Below are positions 39,812 to 49,076 of a stretch of DNA of 64,000 bases, one piece after another. This stretch comes from Leptospira sp. (GTDB lineage: Bacteria > Spirochaetota > Leptospiria > Leptospirales > Leptospiraceae): NCBI GenBank assembly GCA_009991425.1, contig JAACWH010000034.1, forward strand, positions 30,156 through 94,155, written 5' to 3'. The position numbers and the translations under genes were made by a program. Within the stretch, counting starts at the first letter, position 1. Every line of letters begins with the position of its first letter. Below the pieces are notes generated by a model. It did no database searches and was not told where the DNA came from. It saw only the letters and a program-made list of their open reading frames with translations.

Positions 39812-41878
39812 ATGTTGAATTTCTATAAATGCTTTAACTCTACTTTCAATCGAAATTTTGATATCAATCGATTACTTCCGATAGTAATTTTTGTCATTTA
39901 TTTATTTACAAGTCATTTGAAGGCAGATCCTATTCTGCTAGATTCAATTCATGAAGAAATTCCTTTAACTTCCAACACTATTTATTTGATTGATGAGGGC
40001 AATAGTCTAACGATAGACAATTTATTAACAGATACTGAATTAAACTGGAATTTAAATACAGGAAAGGTTTTGAATTTTGGGCCTAAAGGACATACTGTTT
40101 GGACGAAAATTCAAATACGATTTCCTGAAAATATTAATCCTCCGTATTTTATTAAATTTGATTTTCCGACTATAGATGATATCGAATTTTACGAGATCAA
40201 TGATTCAAATCAAGTAACAAAGCAGATTTCAACAGGAGATAGCCAACCTTTCTATTCTCGACCTATCCCTAGTCATGTATTTCTTTTTCCTTTTACGCCT
40301 TCAGCTAATGAAACAAAAACTTTTCTAGTTCGAGCACGTACTACTGCTTCTCTAAGTATACCACTTAGCTTAATGGATTATAAGACATTGTATGAAAATG
40401 ATACAATCATATATTTGATGTTTGGTTTATACTTTGGATTGATACTTGCTATGCTAGTATATAATTTTGTATTTTATCTTTATACCAAGGATATCTCAAA
40501 TGCTCTTTATATTTTTTATGCATTTTCTTATTTTGTTGTGGTATTTGCTGGATTCGGCTTCGGTTTTCGATTTATTTATCCAGAATCTGTTTTAATCGAA
40601 GAAAGAATTTTCATATCTGCTGTTGCCATAAATAGTGCAATGGCAATAGTATTTTCCATTCAATTTCTTAAATTGAAAAGATCTTATCCTAGACTTACAA
40701 AGTTTTTATATTCGTTTGCTGTAATTTCAATTTCTTGGGCCGTTCTGTTCAATATTTTAAATAGCCAAAAATTCTATAGCTTTACTATCTATATAACAGG
40801 AATTCCAATATTCTTTATTTTTACTTTAGCAATCCTTGAGTGCAGAAGAAGTATTTTCGCTCTGTATTTTGTTTTAGCTTGGGGAATATTTCTATTATTC
40901 TATGCGGCTTCTATCTTTCGATTGATTGGTATTCTTCCGACTAACTTCTTAACATATTATGGTATCCAAATTGGTTCTGTAATCCAAATGCTTCTCTTGT
41001 CACTTTCTATTGGTCATAAGACTTATGAGATTCGAAAACAGAGCAATGAAATCTTTAAAGAAAATATTCTTCTCAAGGATAAAGCTAATAAAGAATTAAA
41101 ACAACAAGTACTAGAACAGACTTTAGAATTGAATGAACAAATAAAATCTATCGAATCTGATGTTGAGATGGCTAGACAGATTCAATTGAATACACTTCCT
41201 AAAAGCGCTCAATGGAAGGAAGAGAAAGTAGATATAGCAACTATTTATTTACCGAAAGATCGAGTAAGTGGTGATATTTATGATTACTTTAAGATAGATG
41301 AAGATAGATACCGCTTCTTTATAGCAGATGCAACAGGTCATGGAATCCAAGCTGGATTTTTAACTATGAATATTCAGACGGAATACCAACGAATAAAATC
41401 TCAATACACGGATCCTGCTCAGATATTAAGAATGTTGAATAATAGTGTTTTTAATACATTTGGAAACGAAACGGTTTTGTACAGTTGTTGCTTGATCGAC
41501 ATTGATATATCTCAAAGATATTTGGTTTATTCTTCCGCAGGCCATCCCAGTCAGTATTTATTGCAAGAAGGTGAATTTATTGATTTGAAAAGCCTGTCTA
41601 CGTTAGTCGGATTTAGAAATGATATTGTAATGAAAAGCAAGAGCCTACCACTAAAGGATCAATTTAAATTATTCCTTTATTCAGATGGCTTGACAGAAGC
41701 GAGTAGAGGGGATCATGAAGAATTTGGAGAAAAAAGGTATAAACAAGTGATTCTTGATAATCAAAATCTTTCAGCAGTAGATCTAAATGTTGAAATTTTT
41801 AAATCAGTCAATACATTTATCCAAGATCATTACTACGAAGATGATTATACTTCTATAGTTGTGGATTTTAAGAAATGA
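39812..41878 (+). CDS. 7TM-DISM sensor fused to SpoIIE/PP2C-family phosphatase
   Basis: N-terminal 7TMR-DISMED2-like region, seven TM helices (FGLYFGLILAMLVYNFVFYLYTKD), PP2C LPKDRVSGDIYDYFKI, FIADATGHGIQAGF, YSDGLTEA. Confidence 0.88.
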   Translation: MLNFYKCFNSTFNRNFDINRLLPIVIFVIYLFTSHLKADPILLDSIHEEIPLTSNTIYLIDEGNSLTIDNLLTDTELNWNLNTGKVLNFGPKGHTVWTKIQIRFPENINPPYFIKFDFPTIDDIEFYEINDSNQVTKQISTGDSQPFYSRPIPSHVFLFPFTPSANETKTFLVRARTTASLSIPLSLMDYKTLYENDTIIYLMFGLYFGLILAMLVYNFVFYLYTKDISNALYIFYAFSYFVVVFAGFGFGFRFIYPESVLIEERIFISAVAINSAMAIVFSIQFLKLKRSYPRLTKFLYSFAVISISWAVLFNILNSQKFYSFTIYITGIPIFFIFTLAILECRRSIFALYFVLAWGIFLLFYAASIFRLIGILPTNFLTYYGIQIGSVIQMLLLSLSIGHKTYEIRKQSNEIFKENILLKDKANKELKQQVLEQTLELNEQIKSIESDVEMARQIQLNTLPKSAQWKEEKVDIATIYLPKDRVSGDIYDYFKIDEDRYRFFIADATGHGIQAGFLTMNIQTEYQRIKSQYTDPAQILRMLNNSVFNTFGNETVLYSCCLIDIDISQRYLVYSSAGHPSQYLLQEGEFIDLKSLSTLVGFRNDIVMKSKSLPLKDQFKLFLYSDGLTEASRGDHEEFGEKRYKQVILDNQNLSAVDLNVEIFKSVNTFIQDHYYEDDYTSIVVDFKK

Positions 41879-42276
41879 TTATAACCAAACTACAGATTCG
41901 ATTTAACGATATGGATCCCATGCAAAGAGTGAATAATGCGACTTATTCCAGTTATTTGGAATTAGGTAGGCTAGACTTTTGCAATAAATACTTGACTATC
42001 CGTGAACTCTCTGATATTCCTTTCGTACTTGTAAGAGTTGAAATGGATATAATAAAATCTCTCCTTCCTTTGCATAGGGCAGAGGTTCATACCTATGTTT
42101 CCCGCATTGGTACTACTTCTTGGGAATTTGGTTATGAAATTATTGATTCTGATACCCAAGCTATTTATGTAAAAGCCAAATCAACCCAGGTATATTTTGA
42201 TTACAAAATCCAAAAGAAGAAGGAAATTCCAGAGAATTTTCGCAAAAATTTGTTATCCGAAATGAAAAATCCTTGA
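41875..42276 (+). CDS. Acyl-CoA thioesterase (4HBT hotdog)
   Basis: IRFNDMDPMQRVNNATYSSYLELGRLDFCNKYL; start overlaps the upstream stop (ATGA). Confidence 0.85.
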   Translation: MIITKLQIRFNDMDPMQRVNNATYSSYLELGRLDFCNKYLTIRELSDIPFVLVRVEMDIIKSLLPLHRAEVHTYVSRIGTTSWEFGYEIIDSDTQAIYVKAKSTQVYFDYKIQKKKEIPENFRKNLLSEMKNP

Positions 42277-42310
42277 TAGTGAAATATTTGTTCGCTATAT
42301 TGGATTCAAT

Positions 42311-42739
42311 ATGGAAAATTTTACGCCTATTTCCTCTGTTTTAGGGGGTTTACTAATTGGATTCTCATCAATCGCAATGCTATTGTTAAGTGGAAGAATC
42401 GCTGGAATTTCGAGCATTCTAGAAAACGGACTGTTTGCTTGGAAAGATGTACAAAATCGGATCTGGTCACTTTGGTTTATTGTAGGATTATTTTTGGGCG
42501 GTGAATTGCTTCGAGTTTTTATGCCAGAATCATTCGGTGGAGCTCATTTGCATAAAATGTGGATGGTCGTCTTAGGTGGATTATTAGTTGGATTTGGATC
42601 TAGGTTGGGTTCAGGATGCACTAGTGGACATGGTGTCTGTGGATTGGGTAGACTTTCTTCCCGTTCCTTGGTATCAGTTCTCGTATTTATGAGCTCAGCT
42701 GGTTTAACAGTTTGGGTAGTAAGGAGTTTCTTTCCATGA
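42311..42739 (+). CDS. YeeE/YedE-type sulfur transport family protein, half-size
   Basis: GGLLVGFGSRLGSGCTSGHGVCGLGRLSSRSLVSV. Confidence 0.9.
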   Translation: MENFTPISSVLGGLLIGFSSIAMLLLSGRIAGISSILENGLFAWKDVQNRIWSLWFIVGLFLGGELLRVFMPESFGGAHLHKMWMVVLGGLLVGFGSRLGSGCTSGHGVCGLGRLSSRSLVSVLVFMSSAGLTVWVVRSFFP

Positions 42740-43173
42740 TCAAGAATCTTATTATCGTATTACTCGGCGTACTTTTTGCACTCGGATTGGGAATCTCTCA
42801 GATGACGAATCCAAGTAAGGTAATTGGTTTTCTAGATGTAACCGGGAATTGGGATCCATCTCTTGCTTTTGTAATGGCAGGTGCTATGACTGTATATTTA
42901 ATCGGATATAAATTTATTTTCCCTAAACTCACGAAACCGCTATTAGATTTTCGATTTCATCTACCTAACTTAATTCATATTGATAAGAAATTAATCTTAG
43001 GTTCTGTCATTTTTGGAATTGGTTGGGGTCTTTCCGGATTTTGCCCAGGGCCAGGTCTTGTTGCCCTAGCTTCTAGTAATTTGGAAGCAATCTATTTTGT
43101 TCTATCCATGATACTGGGTGTGGCAATTTACCATTGGTTCAGTGAAGAATACTCTGATATGATGGATGGCTAA
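42712..43173 (+). CDS. DUF6691/YeeE-like half-size membrane protein
   Basis: VIGFLDVTGNWDPSLAFVMAGAMTV and GIGWGLSGFCPGPGLVALAS; overlaps the upstream partner by 28 bp. Confidence 0.88.
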   Translation: MGSKEFLSMIKNLIIVLLGVLFALGLGISQMTNPSKVIGFLDVTGNWDPSLAFVMAGAMTVYLIGYKFIFPKLTKPLLDFRFHLPNLIHIDKKLILGSVIFGIGWGLSGFCPGPGLVALASSNLEAIYFVLSMILGVAIYHWFSEEYSDMMDG

Positions 43174-43183
43174 TAAATAAAAA

Positions 43184-43218
43184 GGAACTAACAACTTTTA
43201 TTTGAAAAGGTTAGTTCC
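43184..43218. terminator. Hairpin between convergent genes, likely bidirectional terminator
   Basis: GGAACTAAC ... GTTAGTTCC stem followed by a T-rich run on the + strand. Confidence 0.65.
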
Positions 43219-43252
43219 GTTTTACTTTTTTTGGGAAATAAAAACTTGTTGT

Positions 43253-43768
43253 TTATTTTACTGTAACAGCTACTAAACGATTTCTTACTAAATAATACAT
43301 CCCACCAAATAAAATTCCTGAGAAGAATAAATCTCCTAAGATTTGGTTCTGTAAGAAAGGAACTGCCATCACGAAACAAGCAACCAATCCACTAAAATCT
43401 AAGGTATACATTCCTGAAGTCAGCCAAACAAGAAAGTTAGTAACTGCAAAGAATGCAAGAGAACTAGAAATGGTTGTTGCGCCAATTTTCAAAGCTCCAG
43501 AATTATCTGATAAACTTCTACCTACAAAACTGAATGCTACCATAAGAGCATAAATGGGAAGCATCAAATCATGAAAGCCTAGAAAATAATCAGAAATAAA
43601 CATAGCCGCAACGGGAATTAGAGCGGCCATCCAACGATGCGTCAAATAAGCCCCACCAAATAGTGAAATCGCTAAGATAGGTGAAAAATTAGGTGGATGA
43701 GGCAAAAGTCGAGTCGCTGAAGCGGCTAATATAAAAAGTATTACAATGAACAAATTGGATCTAAACAT
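43253..43768 (-). CDS. DUF6580-like membrane protein
   Basis: TRLLPHPPNFSPILAISLFGGAYL and MAALIPVAAMFISDYFLGFHD. Confidence 0.75.
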   Translation of the reverse strand: MFRSNLFIVILFILAASATRLLPHPPNFSPILAISLFGGAYLTHRWMAALIPVAAMFISDYFLGFHDLMLPIYALMVAFSFVGRSLSDNSGALKIGATTISSSLAFFAVTNFLVWLTSGMYTLDFSGLVACFVMAVPFLQNQILGDLFFSGILFGGMYYLVRNRLVAVTVK

Positions 43769-43898
43769 GGAATTCCTACTTAGTTGAATCTAGATTTCCA
43801 AGATACTGGGAAAACCGCCAAAAACAAGCAAAAAAAGACTGAAGATTTCCTTTCATAAAAGGTATTTAGAGTGAAAAATTTTTTACCCTAGGATTACA

Positions 43899-44534
43899 TT
43901 GACTGCTATGTCTACTGAGTATCTTTCAAATGATCATGAATACCATATCCGTTATTTAAATGCAAGGATTAAGAAGCTAAGTACGAATCCAGAAATCAAT
44001 CAGAACCAAATTCCAGTTCTAATAGGGATTTTGGAGATTGCAAAGCAAGCCCAGAGCTATGAGGATTATATAGAAAAACTAGGGGAGGATTTTGATTTTT
44101 TCCCTTTGGCGAAATCGGAGCAAGTGGATCGATTTGCAAGTTTAGAAAAATTCTATAGTACTATTGAACTGAAAGAACACATCGAATCGGCAGCAAACAA
44201 AAAGAGAATCGCTGAGGATTGTAGAAATTATTCTGACCTTGCCCTACGATTGCCACAAGGACATGGATCTGGATTTCAATTGGAAAAAGCATGCCATGAA
44301 AGATTGAATGCTGTCTCTAGCTTTTTAACTTATCTCGTGCACTATTCCTGCTTAGGTGATCCAAAGGAAAAAGTCTACCTAATGAAGACGATTCAATCAG
44401 AATGGCAAAAGATTCGTAGCAGCGATCCTGATTTTAGTTTTGCCTCACTTTTAAATAAACCTTATTCCTATATCAATCCCTTTGATAAGGAAAAATTATC
44501 TAATTTGGAAAGAATTTTCCAGGAGAATCAATAA
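43899..44534 (+). CDS. Hypothetical helical protein, partner of the downstream ORF
   Basis: Long ORF; stop overlaps the start of the downstream gene (ATAATGG). Confidence 0.7.
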   Translation: MTAMSTEYLSNDHEYHIRYLNARIKKLSTNPEINQNQIPVLIGILEIAKQAQSYEDYIEKLGEDFDFFPLAKSEQVDRFASLEKFYSTIELKEHIESAANKKRIAEDCRNYSDLALRLPQGHGSGFQLEKACHERLNAVSSFLTYLVHYSCLGDPKEKVYLMKTIQSEWQKIRSSDPDFSFASLLNKPYSYINPFDKEKLSNLERIFQENQ

Positions 44535-45595
44535 TGGATGCATCCCTAAGAGAATTATTAGACTCTTACATCTCAGGTTTCAAAATGTACTTACCAAATC
44601 TCCCCGAAGATCATACAGTTAAGCAAGAAGCAAATCAATTGATCTCTAATATGGAATCCCTAGCTGAATCTAGCAAAGATTATATGGGATTCATGCAGGT
44701 TGCACAGGAACAAGATCTTTTTAACAAAATTATAGCCTTACAGTCAACGCTTGCAGCAGAATCATCCAAGGTAATGACCAAGGACTTAAAGAATAAAAAA
44801 ATTCCTACAGCTCTTGAAATAGCAAAGGCATACCACTTAGCCTATGATGCTATTTCAGAAGATCATCGAACTCCAGAAGTAAAACAAGTTTATGAAACTG
44901 TATTTCATTGGGAGAAAAATTCCCAATCAGGCCCTGAATTCTTGATGCACATGGAAGAAGAAGATCTTTTCTTGCAAATGTCTAGAGTTCATCTAGCATC
45001 CACTATGCGAAAGGGACTTAAGGATATGTTGGAAGCAGGATCCGAATGGACAAGCAGTGGACTAGGAGTAATTTCCAATCCCCAGCTGGAAAAGTATTTT
45101 GATACTATGGAAGAGGCGATGAGTTCCGCAAAGACCTTACTCGAAATGGAGATCTTAGCAATACGAGAAGCAGAAAATTCTCGATTTTCCAATCTTTGGG
45201 ATACTGTTTTTATTCAATCCATATTATTAGAGTTAGTTACTCCTATTTCTGCTTGGAAAATGGCTAAGACAGAAGCCAACCGATTGAATGTAGTAACCTC
45301 CTATGAATATTTATGCGGGTTTTGGGGAATGGATTGGGATGGTTTTTTCGAAGTGCCCCGTGCTTGGGATTTTTTCGAAAAATCAATATTTAGATCTCTT
45401 GAAGAAAGTCTAAAAAACCTAGGGATCAATTCAGTGGAAGATTTCAAAAATGATTTAAAAAGCTGCTTAGATACCTGTCTAAAAGGCAAAACGATCCACG
45501 AAGCGAAAAAACCATCTAAACACATAGTAAATTTCCGTGGAAAGGAAATCCCACTTACAGAAGTTATGGATGCGCTGAGTTCAGCACATTTATAA
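44534..45595 (+). CDS. Hypothetical helical protein with internal repeat
   Basis: Two similar segments: FMQVAQEQDLFNKIIALQSTLAAESSKV and FLMHMEEEDLFLQMSRVHLASTMRKGL. Confidence 0.7.
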   Translation: MDASLRELLDSYISGFKMYLPNLPEDHTVKQEANQLISNMESLAESSKDYMGFMQVAQEQDLFNKIIALQSTLAAESSKVMTKDLKNKKIPTALEIAKAYHLAYDAISEDHRTPEVKQVYETVFHWEKNSQSGPEFLMHMEEEDLFLQMSRVHLASTMRKGLKDMLEAGSEWTSSGLGVISNPQLEKYFDTMEEAMSSAKTLLEMEILAIREAENSRFSNLWDTVFIQSILLELVTPISAWKMAKTEANRLNVVTSYEYLCGFWGMDWDGFFEVPRAWDFFEKSIFRSLEESLKNLGINSVEDFKNDLKSCLDTCLKGKTIHEAKKPSKHIVNFRGKEIPLTEVMDALSSAHL

Positions 45596-45629
45596 AATTA
45601 CAAGAAGAAGAATTATTTAAGGAAGCAAT

Positions 45630-46475
45630 ATGAGCTCAAATTCAATAGATCCCTCGCAAGCAAAGAAACAATCTCTAAAGACAAACCAAGGAAATTCTAT
45701 TCCAGTTTTAGGTTTGGGTGTTTGGAAATCATCGCCGCCTGAATGCTACCAAGCTGTTACAGATGCTCTTGCATTAGGCTATAGACATATAGATACAGCA
45801 GCTATCTATGGGAATGAAGAATCGGTAGGAAAAGCAGTCGCTGATTCCAAGATCGATCGTAGCGAACTTTTCATCACCACCAAACTTTGGAATGCTGACC
45901 AAGGCAAAGAAAAAGCAGAAGTGGCCTTCGAGAAAAGCTTAAGTAAATTAAACATAGATTATGTGGATTTATATCTTCTTCATTTTCCAGTGAGTGAAAA
46001 GCGAAATGAAAGTTGGAAAGTCTTGGAGAGAATTTATAAATCTGGACGAGCAAAATCAATTGGCGTAAGTAATTTTATGATTCCCCATCTACAAGAATTG
46101 ATCCAGGAAACAGGCTTGGTTCCAGCTATCAACCAAGTGGAAGTTCATCCTTTCTTGAATCAAAAGGAATTGAGAGCTTATTGTGATTCTCAAAATATTT
46201 TGGTAGAAGCTTATAGTCCACTAGCTCACGGCAAAAGAATTGAAGATCCAAGCATATCAAAAATCGCAGAAAAATACAAGAAAACCAATGCACAAATTTT
46301 AATCCGTTGGTCGATTCAATCAAATATGATTGTTCTACCTAAATCTGTGAAAAAGGCAAGGATAGATGAGAATGGATCTGTATTTGATTTTTCCATTAGT
46401 GATTTTGATATGGAGTTCTTAAATTCCTTAGATGAAAATTACCGTACTTGTTGGGATCCATCTGATGTAGTCTGA
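45630..46475 (+). CDS. Aldo/keto reductase
   Basis: [59 protein letters not shown]. Confidence 0.96.
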   Translation: MSSNSIDPSQAKKQSLKTNQGNSIPVLGLGVWKSSPPECYQAVTDALALGYRHIDTAAIYGNEESVGKAVADSKIDRSELFITTKLWNADQGKEKAEVAFEKSLSKLNIDYVDLYLLHFPVSEKRNESWKVLERIYKSGRAKSIGVSNFMIPHLQELIQETGLVPAINQVEVHPFLNQKELRAYCDSQNILVEAYSPLAHGKRIEDPSISKIAEKYKKTNAQILIRWSIQSNMIVLPKSVKKARIDENGSVFDFSISDFDMEFLNSLDENYRTCWDPSDVV

Positions 46476-46715
46476 AATGGTAAGTTTAATAAAAGTTTAA
46501 GATTTTAAAAATCATTTAATTAGAAAATAGTGATCCTTATTTTAGTAGCATTTGCCTAATTACATAAAAATTGACTGAATTTTCGATCGATTTTTTATTT
46601 TTTCTTAGAGTGAAAGTTTATCTAAGAACTGTGGGATTCAATCCCACGGCAAAAAGAATTCTACCAACATTAATTTTAGATTGATATTATCTTTCTTTTA
46701 GCTTATGATTATATT

Positions 46716-47423
46716 ATGAAAGCTACTATGAAATATTTTATTTCAGATGGAATACGTCCATGCAGTAGATTTTTGATTGCAAGCTTTTGCTTCTTTATTT
46801 CTTGTTCGAAACCTTTTCCAGAATCACCCTTGCTTGATCTTGTGCTCTTGCAATCCATCCAAAACCAATTGAATGCGAATTCTACTACGACAATTACGAA
46901 TACAACGAAGTATATTTTTGTTACTCAGGCGACCTTTCAAGGAAATCTGGGAGGAGTGAGTGGGGCTGATACAATTTGCCAAAATGAAAAGGAGAATAAT
47001 TTCTCTTCTTTGGCTGGAGCAAAATCTGAATATAAGTCTCTGTTAGTTGATGGTGTCGCTCGTGTTGCATGCCTTACTGCAAATTGTACAAGCACTATTG
47101 GAAATAATACCAATTGGGTATTGCAGCCTAACAGTAAATACTATCGTCCCGATGAGCAGTTGGTATTTGAGACCAATGGTGCTGGGATTTTTGTTTTTGG
47201 AACACTTACAAATGCGTTTAGTACGGTAGGAACTGACCAATGGTGGACGGGTTTAGATACAAATTGGACAACAAGTGGCGATGATTGTTCCAATTGGGTA
47301 AGCAACGCAGGCGGAGTGTTTGCACTTTTTGGTTTGGGTGCAAATACCAATGACTCAGCAATTTCAGATTTTGCATCCACAGCTTGTAGCAATTCGAAAA
47401 AGTTACTTTGTGTTCGGAACTAA
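46716..47423 (+). CDS. DUF1554 family lipoprotein
   Basis: Lipobox FFISC; YIFVTQATFQGNLGGVSGADTICQNEKENN...LLCVRN, the same domain as the C-terminus of the 19294-23631 product. Confidence 0.88.
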   Translation: MKATMKYFISDGIRPCSRFLIASFCFFISCSKPFPESPLLDLVLLQSIQNQLNANSTTTITNTTKYIFVTQATFQGNLGGVSGADTICQNEKENNFSSLAGAKSEYKSLLVDGVARVACLTANCTSTIGNNTNWVLQPNSKYYRPDEQLVFETNGAGIFVFGTLTNAFSTVGTDQWWTGLDTNWTTSGDDCSNWVSNAGGVFALFGLGANTNDSAISDFASTACSNSKKLLCVRN

Positions 47424-48067
47424 AGATTCTTATTTGCAAATAAGACAAGTTCTGTAGCCTTATGAATTTCCAATTTATCCATAATATTTTGTCTATGGAT
47501 TTTAGCTGTTTTGGGTTTGATGTCCAAGGCGAGAGCTACATCTGTATCATTTTTTCCCTCAGCGATTAACCTTAGAATTTCTAATTCTCGTTTAGTCAGA
47601 AGTTTGATTTTTTCAGAATCATTGCTTTCTAAATCATGCTCATTCGATTGCAAATTGCCTTTTGCCATGAGTCTCGGACTCAAGTAATACTGTCCCTGCA
47701 TGACTGATTTTGCTGCTTCTACTAAATCTCTGCCCGCTTCATCCTTGAGAACATAGGCATGGACTCCAATTTTTTTTGCCTTCTGTATGTATTCAAATTG
47801 GTCATGACGAGATAGTAAAATAATCTTTGTTAGCGGAAGACTGCTTCTTATCTCAGAAGCAAGCTCTAGCCCTGATTTACCTGGCAAAGATATATCCAAT
47901 ACTAGTAGATTGGGTTTTAATTTTAGTATTTCAGGGAAGGCATTCTCTGCTGTTCCAGCCTGTCCTAGTATTTGAAAATCTGGATTGGATTGAAAAATAA
48001 GAACCAGACCTTCTCTTAGAATCGTATGATCATCCACAAAATAAACAGTGAATGGTATTTTATTCAT
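47420..48067 (-). CDS. NarL/FixJ-type response regulator (REC-LuxR HTH)
   Basis: YFVDDHTILREGL, LLVLDISLPGKSGLEL, LTKRELEILRLIAEGKNDTDVALALDIKPKTAKIHRQNIMDKL. Confidence 0.96.
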   Translation of the reverse strand: MNKIPFTVYFVDDHTILREGLVLIFQSNPDFQILGQAGTAENAFPEILKLKPNLLVLDISLPGKSGLELASEIRSSLPLTKIILLSRHDQFEYIQKAKKIGVHAYVLKDEAGRDLVEAAKSVMQGQYYLSPRLMAKGNLQSNEHDLESNDSEKIKLLTKRELEILRLIAEGKNDTDVALALDIKPKTAKIHRQNIMDKLEIHKATELVLFANKNL

Positions 48068-49028
48068 CGTTTAACTTACCTGAATGATGAAAAGGAATCT
48101 GAATGAATATTTCAGTTCCCTTTCCGGGATGAGAATGAATTTGAATGGAACCATCAATGTTCTCTACTCTACGCCTTATATTTTCTAAACCAAAACCTTT
48201 GGAGTGAATCTGAACTAATTCAGTTTGAAAGCCAACTCCATTATCTTGGACACTTAGTACAATAGAATTATCCTTAGTGATGAGTTCAATATGTACTTCA
48301 GATGCCTCAGAATGTTTTATTATATTGGAACAGGATTCTTGGATGATTCTATAGATCTGTAGTGCAATTTCTTGTGGAATATCTGAAGTAATTTTATTAA
48401 TAAAGTGAGCTTTACCATCTGAAAAGAGAGTTCGTAGTAATTCTCTAACGGCAGGTATGAGACCGAGTTCTTTGAGGTGGGAAGAGAAAAGGCTAGTATA
48501 GACTTCTCTTAGCTCTTGGCTTGCTCGATCAATGATAGCAAGTCCATCTTCCATTTGCCCTGCTTGGAAGTGTAATTTAGCAGCGAGTATGGTTTGTCCA
48601 ACACTGTCGTGTAGGTCTTGTCCAATTTTTTGTCTTTCGTTTTCTTGTAGATTGAGTAGTTGGTTATAAAGATTTTTAATTTTTTTTTCTAATTTTTTAT
48701 TGTCAGTAATATCTCTAAGTAAGAATAAAATTTCATTTTTAGAAGGCTTAAGACTATAGCCGTAGGTTTTATTATCGTAATGAAATTCTTTATTTAGGAT
48801 AGAACGCTTTCTTGCATGAAGCAAGCTCTTGTGTAAAATCTGCCAGTCATCTTGGTTTAGATTGAAGAGATCTAGAAAGTCTTTGCCTATGGGATCTTGT
48901 AATCTGGGAAATTCTTGCCTAAATGATAGGTTACAAAATGAAACCTTTCCCTGTTTATCTATACTTAATAAGGGAGACAGGCTATCAATTAGGTCAATAA
49001 AATATTCCCTTGTTTGAACTGTCTGCAT
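48060..49028 (-). CDS. Sensor histidine kinase (PAS, HisKA_3, HATPase_c)
   Basis: NLQENERQKIGQDLHDSVGQTILAAKLHF and VQDNGVGFQ...KGFGLENIRRRVENIDGSIQIHSHPGKGTEIFIQIP. Confidence 0.96.
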   Translation of the reverse strand: MQTVQTREYFIDLIDSLSPLLSIDKQGKVSFCNLSFRQEFPRLQDPIGKDFLDLFNLNQDDWQILHKSLLHARKRSILNKEFHYDNKTYGYSLKPSKNEILFLLRDITDNKKLEKKIKNLYNQLLNLQENERQKIGQDLHDSVGQTILAAKLHFQAGQMEDGLAIIDRASQELREVYTSLFSSHLKELGLIPAVRELLRTLFSDGKAHFINKITSDIPQEIALQIYRIIQESCSNIIKHSEASEVHIELITKDNSIVLSVQDNGVGFQTELVQIHSKGFGLENIRRRVENIDGSIQIHSHPGKGTEIFIQIPFHHSGKLNDE

Positions 49029-49076
49029 TCAACAAGACTCTAATTGGATTAGAGTCCGTTGACAAGAAGAAAATAC

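Noticed and set aside
46631-46647. GTGGGATTCAATCCCAC hairpin resembling a tRNA T-arm, with CTACCA nearby
   Set aside because: No acceptor, D or anticodon arms could be assembled around it, and the loop is out of register with a standard T-loop. Treated as an ordinary intergenic hairpin.
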